Shown here: positions 55,535 to 64,000 of the stretch, piece by piece
How positions within the stretch are numbered: position 1 is the stretch's first letter
Layout: each line of letters starts with the position of its first letter
Origin: Vibrio algicola
Lineage (GTDB): Bacteria; Pseudomonadota; Gammaproteobacteria; Enterobacterales; Vibrionaceae
Direction: 5' to 3'
Length of the DNA stretch: 64,000 nt
Assembly: GCF_009601765.2 (NCBI RefSeq)
Contig: NZ_CP045700.1
Location: 434,001 to 498,000 of the forward strand
Position numbers and translations under genes: made by a program
Notes under the pieces: generated by a model
Seen by the model: the letters and a program-made list of their open reading frames with translations, nothing else
The model's database searches: none
Told to the model about the DNA's origin: nothing

Positions 55535-56476
55535 ATGAATAAACTGATGGTTTTAGGTAGTGTTAATGCTGATCATGTTCTTCAAGTGCCGTCTTTTCCT
55601 CGCCCAGGGGAAACATTAACTGGCCGAAATTATCAAGTCATCGCGGGTGGCAAAGGAGCAAATCAAGCTGTTGCCGCTGCTAGGTTAGGTGCAGACATTG
55701 GTTTTATTGCTAGCGTCGGCTCTGATGATTTTGGTCGAAATATAATTAACGAATTTAAGACTGATGGGATAAATACTAACTGTATCCACATTGCGCCCTC
55801 AACACCAACCGGGATTGCGATGATCCAGGTCTCTGATAATGGTGAAAACTCAATTTGTCTTTCCCCAGAAGCAAACGACTTACTAACCACAAGTATTATC
55901 GAAAGCCATATTCAAGCTATCCAGTGTTGTGATTATCTATTATTACAACTTGAAACACCTCTCGAGGGAATTCAAACAGCAGTGAATTATGCCAAAACAG
56001 CCTCTGATCATACCGTAACTGTTATTTTAAACCCAGCACCGGCTAGAAAATTACCCGATACACTTTTAGCCCAAGTAAACGTGATCACTCCGAATGAAAC
56101 TGAAGCAGAAATTTTAACAGGAATAAAAGTATTCGATGATGAATCATCCCAAAATGCCGCTAATATTTTGCATGATAAAGGTATCGATACTGTTATGATC
56201 ACGCTGGGTTCAAAAGGTGTCTGGTTAAGTGAAAATAGAAACGGAAAACTAATTCAGGGCTTTAAGGTTACCGCTGTAGACACGACAGCCGCTGGCGATA
56301 CATTCAACGGTGCGTTTGTAACAGGCTTATTAGAAAATAAGAATATTGAAGACTCTATTATGTTTGCACATGCGGCGGCGGCACTTTCTGTTACACGTTT
56401 TGGCGCACAAACATCAATACCATACAGGCAAGAAACTGATTCATTTTTACTACAACAAAACGCTCTACTTAATTAA
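55535..56476 (+). CDS. rbsK: Ribokinase
   Basis: 313 residues from the ATG at 55535 (AAGG nine bases upstream; an ATG three codons earlier is possible). It phosphorylates ribose to ribose 5-phosphate. PfkB motifs: NKLMVLGSVNADHVLQVPSF, the GG switch in VIAGGKGANQAVAAARLGAD, VNVITPNETEAEILTG and the C-terminal VTAVDTTAAGDTFNGAFVTG with the catalytic Asp. Confidence 0.96.
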   Translation: MNKLMVLGSVNADHVLQVPSFPRPGETLTGRNYQVIAGGKGANQAVAAARLGADIGFIASVGSDDFGRNIINEFKTDGINTNCIHIAPSTPTGIAMIQVSDNGENSICLSPEANDLLTTSIIESHIQAIQCCDYLLLQLETPLEGIQTAVNYAKTASDHTVTVILNPAPARKLPDTLLAQVNVITPNETEAEILTGIKVFDDESSQNAANILHDKGIDTVMITLGSKGVWLSENRNGKLIQGFKVTAVDTTAAGDTFNGAFVTGLLENKNIEDSIMFAHAAAALSVTRFGAQTSIPYRQETDSFLLQQNALLN

Positions 56477-56491
56477 ATAGGACAACAAAAC

Positions 56492-57508
56492 ATGGCAACA
56501 ATGAAAGATGTCGCAAGAATTGCTCAAGTTTCTACATCAACTGTGAGCCATGTTTTTAATCAAACTCGATTTGTAAGCGAAGATATTGCAAAACGTGTCA
56601 ATAATGCAGCACAAGAGCTAAATTATGCCCCCTCAGCTTTAGCGCGTAGTTTAAAGATGAAATGCACAAAAACACTTGGAATGTTAGTTACAACATCCAC
56701 TAATCCATTTTTTGGTGAGGTCTTAAAGGGAGTTGAGCGACGTTGCTATGAGAAAGGTTATAACTTAATTTTGTGTAATACAGAAGGGGATAGCGAACGT
56801 ATGAAAGCCTCGATTAATACCCTTCTACAAAAACGTGTCGACGGTTTAATGCTCATGTGTTCGACTTTGGAGGGTGAAGAAATTGAAATATTTTCTCGTT
56901 ACCCTGAACTGCCAATCGTGGTGATGGATTGGGGGCCTATGGCATATGCGAGTGATAAGATCCAAGATAACTCTTACAAAGGTGGGTATTTAGCGACACA
57001 ATACTTAATTGATCGTGGCCATAAAGAAATTGGTTGTGTGACCGGTCCATTACATCGAAACCAAGCTATATCACGTTTTAATGGCTTCAAACAAGCTTTA
57101 ACCGATAATCATATAGCTATCAATCAAGACTGGATTGCCGAAGGGAATTTTGAATGTGATGGTGGTTTCAATGCTTATCAAACATTTAAAAGACGTTCTT
57201 TAGCGCAAGGAAGTTCTTTACCAACCGCTTTATTTGCATGTAACGATATGATGGCGATGGGGTTAATCAATGCAGCATCTCAAGATGGTCTTCATATCCC
57301 TAATGATATCTCTGTTATCGGTTATGATGATATCCAACTCGCTAAATATATCACCCCTTCCCTTACCACTATCCATCAACCGAAACACCAATTAGGAAAA
57401 ACAGCCGTAGATACTTTACTTGCACGACTTAACGAACCCAAATCACCTCAACAAATTGTCCAACTTGAACCAACCTTAGTTGCCCGTCACAGTGTAAAGG
57501 TTATCTAA
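56492..57508 (+). CDS. rbsR: Ribose operon repressor RbsR (LacI family)
   Basis: 338 residues. The N-terminal LacI helix-turn-helix is MATMKDVARIAQVSTSTVSH plus the hinge LNYAPSALARSLKMK; the effector domain resembles RbsB (GMLVTTSTNPFFGEVLKGVE, ALFACNDMMAMGLINAASQD, ISVIGYDDIQLAKYITPSLT). It should bind the two CGAAACGTTTCG operators before rbsD. It is the last gene of the operon, 15 bases after rbsK, and is followed by a terminator. Confidence 0.96.
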   Translation: MATMKDVARIAQVSTSTVSHVFNQTRFVSEDIAKRVNNAAQELNYAPSALARSLKMKCTKTLGMLVTTSTNPFFGEVLKGVERRCYEKGYNLILCNTEGDSERMKASINTLLQKRVDGLMLMCSTLEGEEIEIFSRYPELPIVVMDWGPMAYASDKIQDNSYKGGYLATQYLIDRGHKEIGCVTGPLHRNQAISRFNGFKQALTDNHIAINQDWIAEGNFECDGGFNAYQTFKRRSLAQGSSLPTALFACNDMMAMGLINAASQDGLHIPNDISVIGYDDIQLAKYITPSLTTIHQPKHQLGKTAVDTLLARLNEPKSPQQIVQLEPTLVARHSVKVI

Positions 57509-57510
57509 AA

Positions 57511-57535
57511 ACCAGCTCACCGTGAGCTGGTTTGT
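57511..57535 (+). terminator. Terminator after rbsR
   Basis: ACCAGCTCAC-C-GTGAGCTGGT stem with A-rich and T-rich flanks. Confidence 0.82.
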
Positions 57536-57577
57536 GTTGATAAATTCAAATTGGTTTACATCTAAGTGAATACGCTA

Positions 57578-58870
57578 TTAGATTTTAGCTTCAACCAACT
57601 CAGCTTGTTCTTTAATACCACTGTTTTTATCATCAATGTCATTGGCCTTATTGAGCATCACTTTAATGATATAAGACGAAACAAAGGCAAACGCCACCAC
57701 CAAGCTACCAACAATCACTTCTGATAATGCTTGGAAGAAATGTACTAAGAAGAACACTTCAGGGCGTATTTGCGCATTCGATCCCACATTCATTACCGCA
57801 AAGGTCAAAATACCAAACGCAATCGCAGTCGAGATAAACGAGAATCCAATTTTGGTTGCGGTAGTAAAGGTGACCCCTTTTGCTTCTAATTTAACAAATA
57901 AAACGGCAATAAATGGCCCAGCAATGATGCACCAGAATGGGTTCATTGCCATCGGTGCTTCTGGCGCAATTGGCACAATATTAAACAAATCACCACGCAT
58001 AGTGTTAATAGCCACCATGGTCATCGAAGTCATCATTTGTCCGTAGTATAAGTAAAAACATGTGGTTAAGAACATAATGATTAAGATTGTGCCCATTTTT
58101 AATCAGGTCGCTTTATCCGCTTTTACCATTAAAGAAATGAAGTATAAAATCGCCGCGCCGCCAATGGCGTATACGATATTTTGCCCCACATCCATATTCG
58201 AAAACATGAAGAACACGAGAGCGACCATAGCAATCGATAAAGCAAAAAATGACAGCCAGTTTTTCATGCTCACCGGTTGTCGCTCACTCTCATTACATGC
58301 ACTTAATAAGTTTTTACGGTTTAACAGTAAAATCAGCATCGCGGCAAACGCCATCACTACCGATAAAGCAAAGCTGCCGTTAAAACCAATCACCAATACC
58401 GCCAGTGGGAAGATGTATTTACCAATCAATGAACCAAAGTTATTGACGGAATAGTTGATTGGGTAGGCATTTTCAAAATCTTGCCCATTAGCAAAAGTGC
58501 GTTTATACACTATCGGATACGCCGGAGACATCAAACCACGCGCATAACTGGCCAGTGCAATACCGGTTAAGCTCAATGGAATATTAAGATCCGCCGCCCC
58601 AAGTACCAATAACGCATACCCTAAAGTGAAAGCTAAAAAAGAAATGGTTAACGATCGGTACGCACCGAGGAATTTATCGGCAATAAAACCGCCCGCGATA
58701 GCAAACAAAGGGCCTATTGATGAAAATGCGCCCACCACCATCATGGTGTCCACTTCATCGTAATTCAGTTCATGTATGAAAAATCGCGTTAATATGACCA
58801 TTACGCCATAAAACGAAAATCCGAACATCATCTGACAGAACATCATGGATACATTTAGTTTATTTCACAT
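57578..58870 (-). pseudogene. POT-family peptide transporter with two in-frame TGA codons
   Basis: The whole stretch is one frame of about 430 codons for an MFS/POT (PTR2-type) proton-coupled transporter: RFFIHELNYDEVDTMMVVGA, AIAGGFIADKFLGAYRSL, LMSPAYPIVYKRTFANGQDF, SVNNFGSLIGKYIFPLAVLV and, after the stop, MGTILIIMFLTTCFYLYYGQ. TGA at 58103-58105 interrupts it between KADKAT and LKMGTIL, and codon 2 after the probable ATG (58870) is also TGA (58865-58867). Both could arise from CGA by one transition. Nothing else in the frame is broken, so inactivation looks recent. Confidence 0.85.
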
Positions 58871-59302
58871 GAAAACTCTCTTTAAAATTAGAAATAGTCA
58901 GATTTAAAAACTGGATGGATAGTAATTAGATAGAATTTTATATCAATAGATTTATTGTGTGAATATTACCTAAATCGTCTTTGTGGTTACAAGCGATTAC
59001 TCTGTCGCTAATTACTGTATGGTTTAAAAACAAAAAATGCCGCAGACAGTGAAGGGTCACTTCAACATCTGCGGCATTCCATTGCATCGCTTATAGTTTA
59101 TTTATTAAAAAGCATCAAATAATCGATACAATCTGTTCATTTCAACTTAATGATAACGGTCATAACCCAAAGTAATTGACGTTGCAGTTAGGCGACAAAT
59201 GAACGAAACCCCATGAGCTTTCTTTTATAAATAGAAAGCTTGCCTAAGTGATTGGGGTGAGTTAACGCAGGCAACAAAGCTGCGGCTTCAAGTACGAAGG
59301 GT
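58871..59302. other. 432-bp intergenic region
   Basis: No gene. It has a strong hairpin at 59036-59078, an imperfect inverted repeat in AAGCTTTCTTTTATAAATAG (near 59215-59240), and the dispersed repeat at 59272-59305. Confidence 0.6.
59036..59078. terminator. Long hairpin in the intergenic region
   Basis: AATGCCGCAGA and TCTGCGGCATT are exact complements with a further internal pair (AGTGA and TCACT). Its orientation relative to a transcript is unclear, since both neighbours are on the minus strand and it lies 3' of the RIO1-type gene. Confidence 0.6.
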
Positions 59303-59305
59303 TTA
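59272..59305 (-). repeat. Dispersed ~35-bp repeat, second copy
   Basis: CAACAAAGCTGCGGCTTCAA followed by GTACGAAGGGTTTA. It matches the copy at 27200-27234 at all but about six of 34 positions. Like that copy, it touches the stop codon of a minus-strand gene. Confidence 0.6.
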
Positions 59306-60157
59306 GTCTTCTTCCGCTTCTTGCATGATACGTTTACGCTCTTGCGCTTCATCAAAGGCGGCTTGAATTTCATCTAATACCAGATTGACATCGGCATTGA
59401 TCAAAATTTCTTCAAACTCCCCTGTCAATTTGGTATCTGGCTTTAATTCACCGACTTCGTATAACGCCCACATTTCTTTGCAATATTGACTATCGAGCAG
59501 TTGTGGCGCGTATTGACCATAATATTGAGTCATATTGGTAATATCGCGCTCTAACATCCATTGAGCATTATTGTTCGCTGCGGCATCGACGGCTTGAGGT
59601 AAGTCGATGATCACCGGACCTTCGCCATCGACCAATACGTTAAACTCGGACAAATCACCATGTACGATGCCAGCGCACAACATACGCTTAACGTAATCCA
59701 TCACCACAGCGTGATCACGAATAGCCTCTTGTTCCGACATACTGACATCATTTAAACGAGGCGCAGTGTGTCCGGTAGCATCGGTGACTAATTCCATGAT
59801 CAACACACCATCAAAGCAACCAAATGGCTGAGGAACGCGCACCCCAGCATCGGCTAAACGGTATAGCGCATCGACTTCAGCGGTTTGCCACACTTGTTCT
59901 TGTTGTTCACGACCAAATTTAGAGCCTTTGCCCATGGCGCGAGCACGACGGCTGTTTCGAACTTTACGACCTTCCTGATATTGCACTGCTTTTTTAAAGC
60001 TGCGTTTATCGGCTTCTTTGTATACTTTGGCGCAGCGGATCTCTTCGCCACACCGAATAACGTACACGGTCGCTTCTTTACCACTCATTAACTGAGCGAT
60101 CACATCATCGATTAAACCTTCATCGATCAGGGGTTGTATTCTATTGGGTATTTTCAT
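59303..60157 (-). CDS. RIO1-family serine protein kinase
   Basis: 284 residues. RIO kinase motifs: nucleotide loop LMSGKEATVYVIRCGEE, Lys in RCAKVYKEAD, hinge LIMELVTDATGHTAPRL, catalytic loop GIVHGDLSEFNVLVDGEGP and metal-binding VIIDLPQAVDAAAN. The C-terminal ~50 residues are acidic and helical. Bacterial members are found in proteobacteria with unknown substrates. A single gene; its stop codon abuts the dispersed repeat. Confidence 0.9.
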   Translation of the reverse strand: MKIPNRIQPLIDEGLIDDVIAQLMSGKEATVYVIRCGEEIRCAKVYKEADKRSFKKAVQYQEGRKVRNSRRARAMGKGSKFGREQQEQVWQTAEVDALYRLADAGVRVPQPFGCFDGVLIMELVTDATGHTAPRLNDVSMSEQEAIRDHAVVMDYVKRMLCAGIVHGDLSEFNVLVDGEGPVIIDLPQAVDAAANNNAQWMLERDITNMTQYYGQYAPQLLDSQYCKEMWALYEVGELKPDTKLTGEFEEILINADVNLVLDEIQAAFDEAQERKRIMQEAEED

Positions 60158-60222
60158 AGCGCCCTTATACAGGAATTAGCGCTAAGATGGAAGAATGGTA
60201 GTGATCTCCCCTGAAAATAAGC

Positions 60223-61221
60223 TTAATTGATGTTAATTATTTCGTTACCCGACGTTTGTTGTTGAGAAAAAGCTTTGATGTTCGCCAATGTAGTATCCGC
60301 TATATTTTGCAAGGCTTCATCGGTTAAATAAGCTTGATGTCCAGTAAAAATCACATTATGACAGGCGGATAAGCGACGGAAAGTATCATCAGTAATAATA
60401 TCATTGGATTTATCTTGGAAAAATAGCTCTTTCTCATGATCATAAACATCCAAACCTAACGCCCCTATTTTACCCATTTTAAGCGCTTCAATCGCATCAG
60501 ATGAGTTCAACAGTCCACCACGACTAGTATTGATGATCATCACGTTATCTTTCATCTTTTTAAAAGAGTCAGTATTGAGCATATCGCGATTTTCATCCAT
60601 TAACGGACAGTGAAGTGTGATGACATCCGCTTGCTGATAGATGTCATCAAGTGTGGTATACGTGACACCAAGGTCAATGGTTTGCTGGTTTGGATATGGG
60701 TCGAAACACAAAATATTCATGCCTAAACCTTTAAGAATACGCATGGTTGCAAAGCCAATTTTCCCTGAGCCTACCACACCGACTGTTTTACCATAAAAAT
60801 TAAAGCCGGTAAGACCTTCAAGCGAGAAGTTCGCATCACGAGTACGTTGATACGCTTTATGAAAACGACGATTCAAACACATCATCATACCAACCGCATG
60901 TTCGGCAATGGCTTCTGGTGAATAAGCAGGAACACGAACGACTTGCAGTCCTAAACGTTTAGCGGCCTCTAAATCAACTCTATCAAAACCTGCGCAACGC
61001 ATAGCAATTAATTTGGTACCTTGCTTGGCCAACCTTTCAAGTACGGGCGCACTGAGATCATCATTCACAAAGGCGCACACCACTTCTGCATCTTCGGCAA
61101 TTGCAGCGGTTTGTTTGGTTAACCTGAAATTAAAAAATTGACATTCAAAACTATATGATTGGTTCATTTTTTCAAAAGAAGAAACATCGTAGGATTTAGT
61201 ACTGAACATTGCGATTTTCAT
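60223..61221 (-). CDS. ldhA: D-lactate dehydrogenase (fermentative)
   Basis: 332 residues. It reduces pyruvate to D-lactate with NADH. It belongs to the D-2-hydroxyacid dehydrogenase family: MKIAMFSTKSYDVSSFEKMN, IAMRCAGFDRVDLEAAKRLG, NAD site KTVGVVGSGKIGFATMRILK, catalytic Arg in INTSRGGLLNSSDAIEALK, Glu in DVYDHEKELFF and His in IFTGHQAYLTDEAL. Length is as in E. coli LdhA (329). It is divergent from the TetR gene over 199 bases. Confidence 0.95.
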   Translation of the reverse strand: MKIAMFSTKSYDVSSFEKMNQSYSFECQFFNFRLTKQTAAIAEDAEVVCAFVNDDLSAPVLERLAKQGTKLIAMRCAGFDRVDLEAAKRLGLQVVRVPAYSPEAIAEHAVGMMMCLNRRFHKAYQRTRDANFSLEGLTGFNFYGKTVGVVGSGKIGFATMRILKGLGMNILCFDPYPNQQTIDLGVTYTTLDDIYQQADVITLHCPLMDENRDMLNTDSFKKMKDNVMIINTSRGGLLNSSDAIEALKMGKIGALGLDVYDHEKELFFQDKSNDIITDDTFRRLSACHNVIFTGHQAYLTDEALQNIADTTLANIKAFSQQQTSGNEIININ

Positions 61222-61386
61222 AAAGCCACCTCAAACTAATTGCGATTAAGACACAATAGCGTTAACGGGCTTCGATTGCACGAAAATATAAGACCTAAAA
61301 CTAGAAGGGAAAATAATAAAAATAGTGTTAATTATATACATACCATTAAAGCAACAAAAACTTCGCTAGTTGATTACTACTGCAGT

Positions 61387-61408
61387 ATACTATCCTACTG
61401 GACAGTAT
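61387..61408 (+). promoter_or_regulatory. Imperfect palindrome before the TetR gene
   Basis: ATACTATCC-TACT-GGACAGTAT has nine-base arms with one mismatch and lies 12 bases before the TetR start. It is a typical self-operator position; it could also affect ldhA. Confidence 0.5.
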
Positions 61409-61420
61409 GTGACCGTAAAA

Positions 61421-62146
61421 ATGAGGCTATCTGTGGATACAGGAACGGAAAAAAAACAAGGTCGGCGTAGCGCACAAGAAGCGAAACAGACCAAAAGACA
61501 AATCTTGTCGGTTGCTGGCTCATTGTTTGCAAAATTAGGCTATAAACGGGTATCACTGCGTTTGATCAGTGAGCAGGCTGGAGTTTCTCATAGCTTATTA
61601 CGCTATCATTTTGGCAGCAAAGAGAAAATCTGGCAGCATATTAGTGATCACTTATCGCTGCATTTTAAGAATTATTTTCAACATATTATCGATTCACTGC
61701 CGCAAGATTTACCCGCCAATATCTTATTGTATAAGTTAATGAATCGAGTGTTAGCTTGCAGCTTGCATGATCCGCGTGCGATTCGTTTTTTAGCCGACGC
61801 AGTACGACAAGACAAAAAGATGGTCAATTATTTACTCGACCCAAGTATTCACGTCAATGAAGTGATTGAAAACTTAATGATCCAATTTAAGCAACAGTAC
61901 CCAGACTCGTTGCTCACGGGCAAAACATTACGCTGGCAGGTGACATTGTACTCTCACTCCGCCAGTACGTTACGCCCTTTACTTCCGCATGTATTTGAGC
62001 AACCAAGCGACGACGATGCCCTCTTTGCGCATTGGCAACAGTTTAATCTCAATATCAGCCAGCAGTTGCATATTAAGCCGCAAGATATCGAACGACCACG
62101 TTGCTTGGCGACCATGATAATCGCGCCGCCAGAAGAAATAGATTAA
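61421..62146 (+). CDS. TetR-family regulator
   Basis: About 241 residues. The N-terminal helix-turn-helix is AKQTKRQILSVAGSLFAKLG, YKRVSLRLISEQAGVSHSLL and RYHFGSKEKIWQHI. The ligand domain is not recognised. I give the ATG at 61421; a GTG at 61433 with GAGG six bases upstream is an equally good start. Its stop overlaps that of the rhlE-like gene (TTAA shared, convergent). Target unknown; the divergent ldhA is a candidate by position. Confidence 0.85.
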   Translation: MRLSVDTGTEKKQGRRSAQEAKQTKRQILSVAGSLFAKLGYKRVSLRLISEQAGVSHSLLRYHFGSKEKIWQHISDHLSLHFKNYFQHIIDSLPQDLPANILLYKLMNRVLACSLHDPRAIRFLADAVRQDKKMVNYLLDPSIHVNEVIENLMIQFKQQYPDSLLTGKTLRWQVTLYSHSASTLRPLLPHVFEQPSDDDALFAHWQQFNLNISQQLHIKPQDIERPRCLATMIIAPPEEID

Positions 62147-63456
62147 CGTCGCTTACCGCGTTGGCTGTGGATCTTAAGTTTGGCTTTGAGTTTGCGCTTT
62201 TCAGCTGAACGACCACGTTTCATTTGTGGCTCTTCTGGATCGCTAAAGCTTGGCTCATACCCTTCTAGCCATTGTTGTGGCAAACGCTTATCTAATAAGG
62301 TTTCAATCGCATCGAGTAAATATTGCTCTTGTGGGCACATTAGCGAAAAAGCTTGTCCCGTTTCCCCTGCGCGACCGGTGCGACCTATGCGGTGAATATA
62401 ATCTTCGGCTTGAAATGGCAGTTCGTAGTTTACCACTTGTGGCAATTGTTGGATGTCGAGTCCGCGCGCCGCAACATCGGTCGCAATTAATGCGCGAACT
62501 TTTCCTGATTTAAAATCATCGAGCGCTTTTTGGCGTGCGCCTTGGCTTTTATCACCATTAATCGACGCTGCGTTTATACCATCCAATTTCAATTCTTTGG
62601 CCAGCATGTCGGAAGTTTGTTTAGTTTTAGTAAACACCAACACTTGTCGCCAGTTTCTTGAACCAATCAAATACGCCAGCAGTTCACGTTTGCGCGATTT
62701 ATCGACGGGATACACCATTTGCTCAACACTTTCAGCGGTACTGTTTTGCGCCGCAATTTGCACTTCTTTCGGCGATTTTAGCATTTTGTAAGCGACTTCT
62801 CGGATCCGTTTAGTAAAGGTGGCTGAAAAGAATAAGGTTTGGCGGTCACTATTCATGCGGCGTAAAATACGTTGTAGATCAGGCATAAAGCCCATATCCA
62901 GCATTCTGTCGGCTTCATCTAACACCAAACTTTGGGTGTCTTTTAAATGAATATTGCCGACAAACAAATGGTCCAATAAACGCCCAGGTGTGGCAACGAC
63001 AATATCTGCCCCTTTGGCTAATTCTTTGGTTTGCACACTCATACTGGTGCCACCGTACACCACCACAATATTCAAACCTTGATTGTATGAGACTAAACTG
63101 TCAAAAACTTGCTGCGCCAATTCTCGGGTTGGGGTCAGCACTAAACCACTTACCGAACGATTGACTTTGCGCGGTGTGACTGGATGATCTTTATCCGTAT
63201 CAAGCAAAGTCTTAGTGCTTGTTTCAACCTCTATCTTTGCTTCAAGTGTATCTTGCTTTTGCTGCATGATTTTTTGGATTAAAGGCAGTCCAAACGCGGC
63301 GGTTTTACCGGTGCCCGTTTGTGCGCAAGCTAACACATCATCACCTTGTAGCAATAACGGGATCGCTTGTTCTTGAATAGGTGTGGGTGAAATGAAGCCT
63401 AACTGCTTAACGCAATCGACCAAGCGGGGATCTAAACCTAGAGTTTGAAACGACAT
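62143..63456 (-). CDS. rhlE: RhlE-type DEAD-box RNA helicase
   Basis: 437 residues. All helicase motifs are present: Q motif GFISPTPIQEQAIP, I ACAQTGTGKTAAFGLPLI, Ia LVLTPTRELAQQV, II LVLDEADRMLDMGF, III LFFSATFTKRI, V VRALIATDVAARGLDIQQLP and VI DYIHRIGRTGRAGETG. Between motifs I and Ia there is an extra acidic/basic insert of about 30 residues (LEAKIEVETSTKTLLDTDKD). The tail is basic (KRGRSAEKRKLKAKLKIHSQ), as in RhlE/SrmB-like proteins that bind RNA. The exact subfamily is uncertain. Confidence 0.9.
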   Translation of the reverse strand: MSFQTLGLDPRLVDCVKQLGFISPTPIQEQAIPLLLQGDDVLACAQTGTGKTAAFGLPLIQKIMQQKQDTLEAKIEVETSTKTLLDTDKDHPVTPRKVNRSVSGLVLTPTRELAQQVFDSLVSYNQGLNIVVVYGGTSMSVQTKELAKGADIVVATPGRLLDHLFVGNIHLKDTQSLVLDEADRMLDMGFMPDLQRILRRMNSDRQTLFFSATFTKRIREVAYKMLKSPKEVQIAAQNSTAESVEQMVYPVDKSRKRELLAYLIGSRNWRQVLVFTKTKQTSDMLAKELKLDGINAASINGDKSQGARQKALDDFKSGKVRALIATDVAARGLDIQQLPQVVNYELPFQAEDYIHRIGRTGRAGETGQAFSLMCPQEQYLLDAIETLLDKRLPQQWLEGYEPSFSDPEEPQMKRGRSAEKRKLKAKLKIHSQRGKRR

Positions 63457-63801
63457 GAGAACCTAATGTTGAAGACACAAATAATTGGCTGAAGTTTAAC
63501 AAATTTCTCTGTGGCTGTATTGAGGTTTTACACATACTAATAACATCGGAAAGACCAGCTGGACAGGCGATTGAATAATGTCAGCGTTTGGTTAAAACAA
63601 GATACACATCTCATAAGTTCATGCGATTATAAACTAATCAATTAAATTTATGAGACAATAATTTTTGATATGTAACTGACACAAGCCTTAGTTACATAGG
63701 AATGTAAACAGACTCGCTATATTGCTTTTTTATCGAGTTAACTATGTACAGAATCACTATCGCATACACATAATGAATAAGAACGACAGAAGGCATACAT
63801 T
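63457..63801. other. 345-bp divergent promoter region
   Basis: No gene. TATGTAACT (63669-63677) and AGTTACATA (63690-63698) form a nine-base inverted repeat with a 12-base spacer, a possible operator or promoter-proximal hairpin. The remainder is AT-rich and should hold promoters for both neighbours. Confidence 0.5.
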
Positions 63802-64000
63802 ATGAATATAAAAAAAGTAACAAGAAAGCCTGCTTTGGACGTTGATTTGGATATTTGCTGCTGCCCATTATGTTCGAGCGAAGAGTTTTTATTATCTGAG
63901 TATGGAGAAGAGTTGATTTGTATCGACTGTGGTCCTGTCTCTTTAAATACCGATGCAAGGTTATTTGCCTCTTCAACGCCATTAGAGTTTCATAACCCAA
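63802..64000 (+). CDS. Small zinc-ribbon protein (3' end outside window)
   Basis: 66 codons are visible from the ATG at 63802 (AAGG ten bases upstream). A zinc ribbon is clear: CCCPLCSSEEF and LICIDCGPVSL, with CxxC pairs 17 residues apart. The N-terminus is basic (MNIKKVTRKP). The frame is open to the window edge. Not recognised; such ribbons occur in small nucleic-acid- or protein-binding proteins. The opposite-strand frame here is a shadow. Confidence 0.7.
   Translation, partial: MNIKKVTRKPALDVDLDICCCPLCSSEEFLLSEYGEELICIDCGPVSLNTDARLFASSTPLEFHNP

Noticed and set aside
58103..58105. TGA in the peptide transporter as selenocysteine
   Set aside because: No selenocysteine-type hairpin was noticed after it, the family has no Sec at this position, and a second TGA at codon 2 fits mutation better.
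63800..64000. Minus-strand open frame at the right edge
   Set aside because: It lies antisense to a better frame with a ribosome site and zinc-ribbon motifs; no start is visible for it.
1..64000. CRISPR arrays, tRNA and rRNA genes
   Set aside because: I looked for regularly spaced repeats and for conserved rRNA or tRNA patterns on both strands and saw none; a covariance-model scan would be needed to be certain.

Overview
The window reads as a Vibrionaceae chromosome, most likely a Vibrio. It is AT-rich and carries several gene sets that I recall as typical of Vibrio: the VxrAB two-component pair next to pntAB, a chromosomal-integron relic with attC sites, FabV enoyl reductase, the RbsDACBKR operon and the nrdDG/aromatic-aminotransferase cluster. 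Several of these sit on chromosome 2 of V. cholerae, so a secondary chromosome is a reasonable inference, but the sequence itself does not prove it.

Layout. 1-2783: vxrA-vxrB and a vxrC-like gene that runs off the left edge. 3065-10001: pntAB, a HlyU-family protein, an outer-membrane barrel, selO and an acidic orphan. About 10080-13514: a shrunken chromosomal integron, with four cassettes (a DUF3861 protein, an Hsp31/HchA-like protein, a putative ADP-ribosyltransferase-like protein and an orphan), three complete attC sites, one truncated attC, an attI-side region, a LexA box and a dead integrase gene. 13560-22662: mog, a three-gene glucosylglycerate operon, modCBA and cobQ. 22866-29486: an MltF-like lytic transglycosylase, a retropepsin-like lipoprotein, an aromatic aminotransferase, and nrdG/nrdD behind a perfect FNR box and tandem NrdR-like boxes. 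29683-41689: a secreted EEP-fold nuclease/phosphatase, an FAD oxidoreductase, the YbbP/YbbA exporter with divergent tesA, fabV, a toxin-antitoxin pair, an ABC-class ATPase and a YgjP metallopeptidase. 41694-46258: PTS and IS3 remnants, then azlCD divergent from ridA-cyuA-regulator. 46269-49826: a decaying anaerobic sulfite-reductase (asr) locus. 50130-57508: an orphan zinc-ribbon protein and the complete ribose operon. 57578-58870: a peptide transporter gene broken by nonsense codons. 59303-64000: a RIO1-type kinase, D-lactate dehydrogenase, a TetR regulator, a RhlE-type helicase and the start of a small zinc-ribbon gene.

Functional themes. There are several anaerobic or fermentative functions (nrdDG, ldhA, asr, molybdate uptake plus mog), a compatible-solute cycle (glucosyl-3-phosphoglycerate synthase, phosphatase and a GH13_18 phosphorylase), and envelope surveillance (VxrAB). 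A two-part motif is shared upstream of vxrA and of the outer-membrane barrel gene. The region also shows clear reductive decay: intI, asrB, asrC, a cobA-like gene, a POT transporter, a PTS fragment and an IS3 transposase tail are all broken, and asrA has lost a cluster-ligating cysteine.

I saw no rRNA, tRNA or CRISPR array. The most interesting parts are the fossil integron with its intact SOS box, the multi-lesion asr locus, the ADP-ribosyltransferase-like cassette, and the candidate VxrB operator motif. No search could be run, so family names rest on remembered motifs and all functional statements about orphans are inference.
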